Source of the DNA: Tubulanus polymorphus
Lineage: Eukaryota; Nemertea; Palaeonemertea; Tubulaniformes; Tubulanidae
Direction: 5' to 3'
Assembly (NCBI RefSeq): GCF_964204645.1
Contig: NC_134027.1
Coordinates: 26,214,485 to 26,278,484 of the forward strand
DNA: 64,000 nt
The position numbers were made by a program, and so were the translations under genes. The notes beneath the pieces are model-generated. The model was not told where the DNA came from and ran no database searches. It was given only the letters and a program-made list of their open reading frames with translations. Below are positions 61,734 through 64,000 of this stretch, piece after piece. The stretch's first letter is position 1; every line of letters begins with the position of its first letter.

Positions 61734-64000
61734 CTAGAAAAATAAAAACAAAATTGACATTTTGATTAACATCGTCGATTAAAATCTTTCGATGGATTTA
61801 TGATTAGTTTCTGGAAGGTCTTCAAAGAAGCCGCCACTGGCAGGCGAATTCAACTCCACATTTAGAAACAATTATCATAGTGGATGAAAAAGCGCAGCGC
61901 GGGCTAATTTTTCAAACAGTTTAAGTGGATGAGCAACTCTTTTGCCGTTAGCTCGGCGTGAATATTGTCAATCAAAATTAAAACAGACAAGTCAGTCTAC
62001 GGGCAAAGTGGTTCTCTTAAACGATTCAAGAACAATCGTAGTTAAAAGCCCTACGGCTGATGATGACAGCAACGTTGATGAAGTCGTGCTTGAAACATGC
62101 GTTAGAAATAAAACGAAAGATTCATTACAACTACTGCTGCTGCCGATAATAATACATCATTTAAATTATAGAAATAATTCATCCTTTTATCTAAGTCGAA
62201 TATATAAATGGCTGATAATAGTAGATGTAATCCGCTAACTAACTGTTAGTTCACCTAGAACTTGCTATCCCAACCACATTTGATTTAAGTGACAAAGTCT
62301 TTGGGCCTCCTTCCCTAGGCGTGGGTAGAATCGACCAATTCTCTGAGCTATCATCCTGCTTTTCAGCCGACCTACACTTTTTGGGCCACTTATGACCCAC
62401 AAAGTCTAGTTGGGCCACTTATGACCCACAAAGTCTTGGAAGTTAAAACTGGGTGCAATCGCCCAAAAGTTAGTGGATAAATTCCACGGTAAAATGCAAT
62501 TTCAATCGTCGATCACGTCAACTATGCATTGGTTAACCTTAACCAACTTTTGAGAGTAATTGGCCGATAAAAGTTGTTCATACTCGTGAGTGACGGCTAC
62601 ACTGTGTTTTTCATGTCGCTATGAATGCTGTAACTAATGTTTGAATGTCGGAATGCGTGACGGGACAGATTGCCGCTGTAAAGCTCTCCTACCGAGAGCG
62701 TTTTGTGCATCATTTAATCGTGAATTAATAATACGATTGATTTTTAATATCGACACAGCTCGTAGTTTATCATCGACAAAGCGAGAACGAGCGATTCAAT
62801 GTGGGTGGCCGCGTGTCGTGTCTCCACCAGCAGTGTATACCTGTGTCTAACCCTTTATGGCTGTGGCTTATCGTTAATCTGACTAAATCTGACAGCAGCA
62901 GCAGCAGCCCCCACACCGGGGATCAATATCGATGAATATTAATTCGAGTCATTTTTATAAATCCGTCTGCGCAGCCAGCGATCGTTCAAATCTTAATACC
63001 TCCGAAATCCCAGGTGAGACTGTCTAGACTAAAATTAGATTCCCAGTCGCAACAAACAATAGGTTGAAAACTGACATATCCGAGTTTCAGACGAGTTAAT
63101 GAATATGTTATAAATGAAACCAGAGAGATGAATGAATTGTTGAACTGTAAATAAAGTGCGAAGGCGACAGAAATATTGCGTTTTCTCTATGTACAAATAC
63201 AGAGCATCTAAAAAAAACCCCAGACCCTTAGAAAATGGACCATGACTTCGATTGAAGTCGGTGTAGGAAATTAATTTCAGATGAGATTCCAGAGACTCAG
63301 AGGTAGTGTTTGGTGGCTACACTCAAAAAAACAAATCCTCGTGAAAAACAACTAGTGACTATATACACAGTGCGACTTCACGCAATCGAATTTCTACCTG
63401 AGCGAAAGCTGATCACAAGTGATTGAAAATGGAATCAACAGATATATAATTATTTCATTGCACATTTTGCATTAGTTATTAGATATGACCACACGAGTGA
63501 ATGTCAAGATAATAAACACATACAACAGATTAAGTTTACGTAATTAATTCATTGCACATTTTGCAGTTATCGGATATGTATGGCGAGGTTTAAGGCGTCA
63601 ACGAAAGATGTCTGAAAAAACATCGGGTTGGATTCTAGACATTTCTGAGAGTAGAGATACAGAGACAGTCGTGGCCTGGATTTAAAAGTAGTTATAGGCA
63701 AAGACTCTTAAACTCGTCCAGCAAGTTTACAGATATGCGTTTCAAAAATGACAAATTGGAAAAAGCGAAGGCCACATACGGCCCCGATAGAAGCGATTCG
63801 TCGGTCATCAGATAACGATAAACGTAACGGAACACGTCAGGATACTGGTGGCACTTATCACTAGCAGAATCTTGTCATCAGTGCATTACACCAATTGATG
63901 ACTACATCAGTAACTTATACACCAATCAATTCGGTATTAATCAGAATTGCCCCCTCCCACCCGCCCTATCCGTATACACTACACCGACATCATCGACATC
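61734..64000 (-). other. PDZRN upstream intron, running off the window
   Basis: No exon for the first half of PDZ1 (with DGR-type PDZ motif), zinc fingers or RING is visible on the minus strand here, so the intron continues past 64000. A 29-bp tandem duplication lies at 62382-62438 (TGGGCCACTTATGACCCACA). Confidence 0.55.
62382..62438. repeat. Two-copy 29-bp tandem repeat
   Basis: TGGGCCACTTATGACCCACA plus AAGTCTAGT occurs twice in direct tandem, with a final-base difference. Each copy contains a short dyad (TGGG...CCCA). Confidence 0.85.

Noticed and set aside
61734-64000. Upstream PDZRN exons (PDZ1 first half, RING) within the window
   Set aside because: No minus-strand segment with a DGR-type PDZ motif or Cys/His zinc-binding pattern was found, so they must be beyond the right edge.

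Overview
The window is nuclear DNA from an animal, most likely a marine lophotrochozoan (mollusc, annelid or brachiopod grade). The genes are intron-rich with GT-AG splice sites, the DNA is AT-rich, microsatellites and short inverted-repeat elements are abundant, and the recognisable proteins are metazoan. The phylum is an inference; no marker fixes it.

Layout, left to right. Positions 1-9420 hold no recognisable gene. They are dominated by a G-rich minisatellite (2336-2765) and a recently duplicated array of exon-like modules (2788-8042), followed by a more diverged module pair and a (CTG)n tract. Positions 9421-12612 are repeat-derived and end in the 3' part of a CR1/Jockey-type LINE reverse transcriptase, whose 3' end lies about 120 bp before the NDUFS3 start codon.

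Positions 12731-15978 (+) are a complete six-exon NDUFS3 gene (respiratory complex I 30 kDa subunit). Positions 17353-20479 (+) are a four-exon SLC16/monocarboxylate-transporter-like MFS gene. Between 20.5 and 24.1 kb lie short inverted-repeat elements, a possible tiny spliced gene (22368-22740, +) and an isolated exon resembling the N-terminus of xanthine dehydrogenase/aldehyde oxidase (23828-23890, -).

From 27432 to beyond 64000 the minus strand is one long gene of the PDZRN3/PDZRN4 family (RING-PDZ E3 ligase scaffold). Eight exons give 811 codons, from the second half of PDZ1 through PDZ2 to the C-terminal PDZ-ligand SVTTV. The RING and TRAF-type zinc-finger exons must lie beyond the right edge. 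An internal exon at 57104-57237 has its own ATG and an exactly compatible splice phase, and predicts a 746-aa short isoform lacking RING and PDZ1. The introns (up to 14 kb) carry microsatellites, tRNA-derived SINE pieces and MITE-like inverted repeats.

The three main genes are functionally unrelated: a mitochondrial housekeeping subunit, a plasma-membrane transporter and a signalling scaffold. I found no CRISPR, phage, operon-like or defence system. The items most worth a second look are the exon-module array, the alternative PDZRN first exon, the apparent conversion of a MITE interior into a 47-bp satellite, the orphan molybdoflavoprotein-like exon and the candidate microprotein gene.
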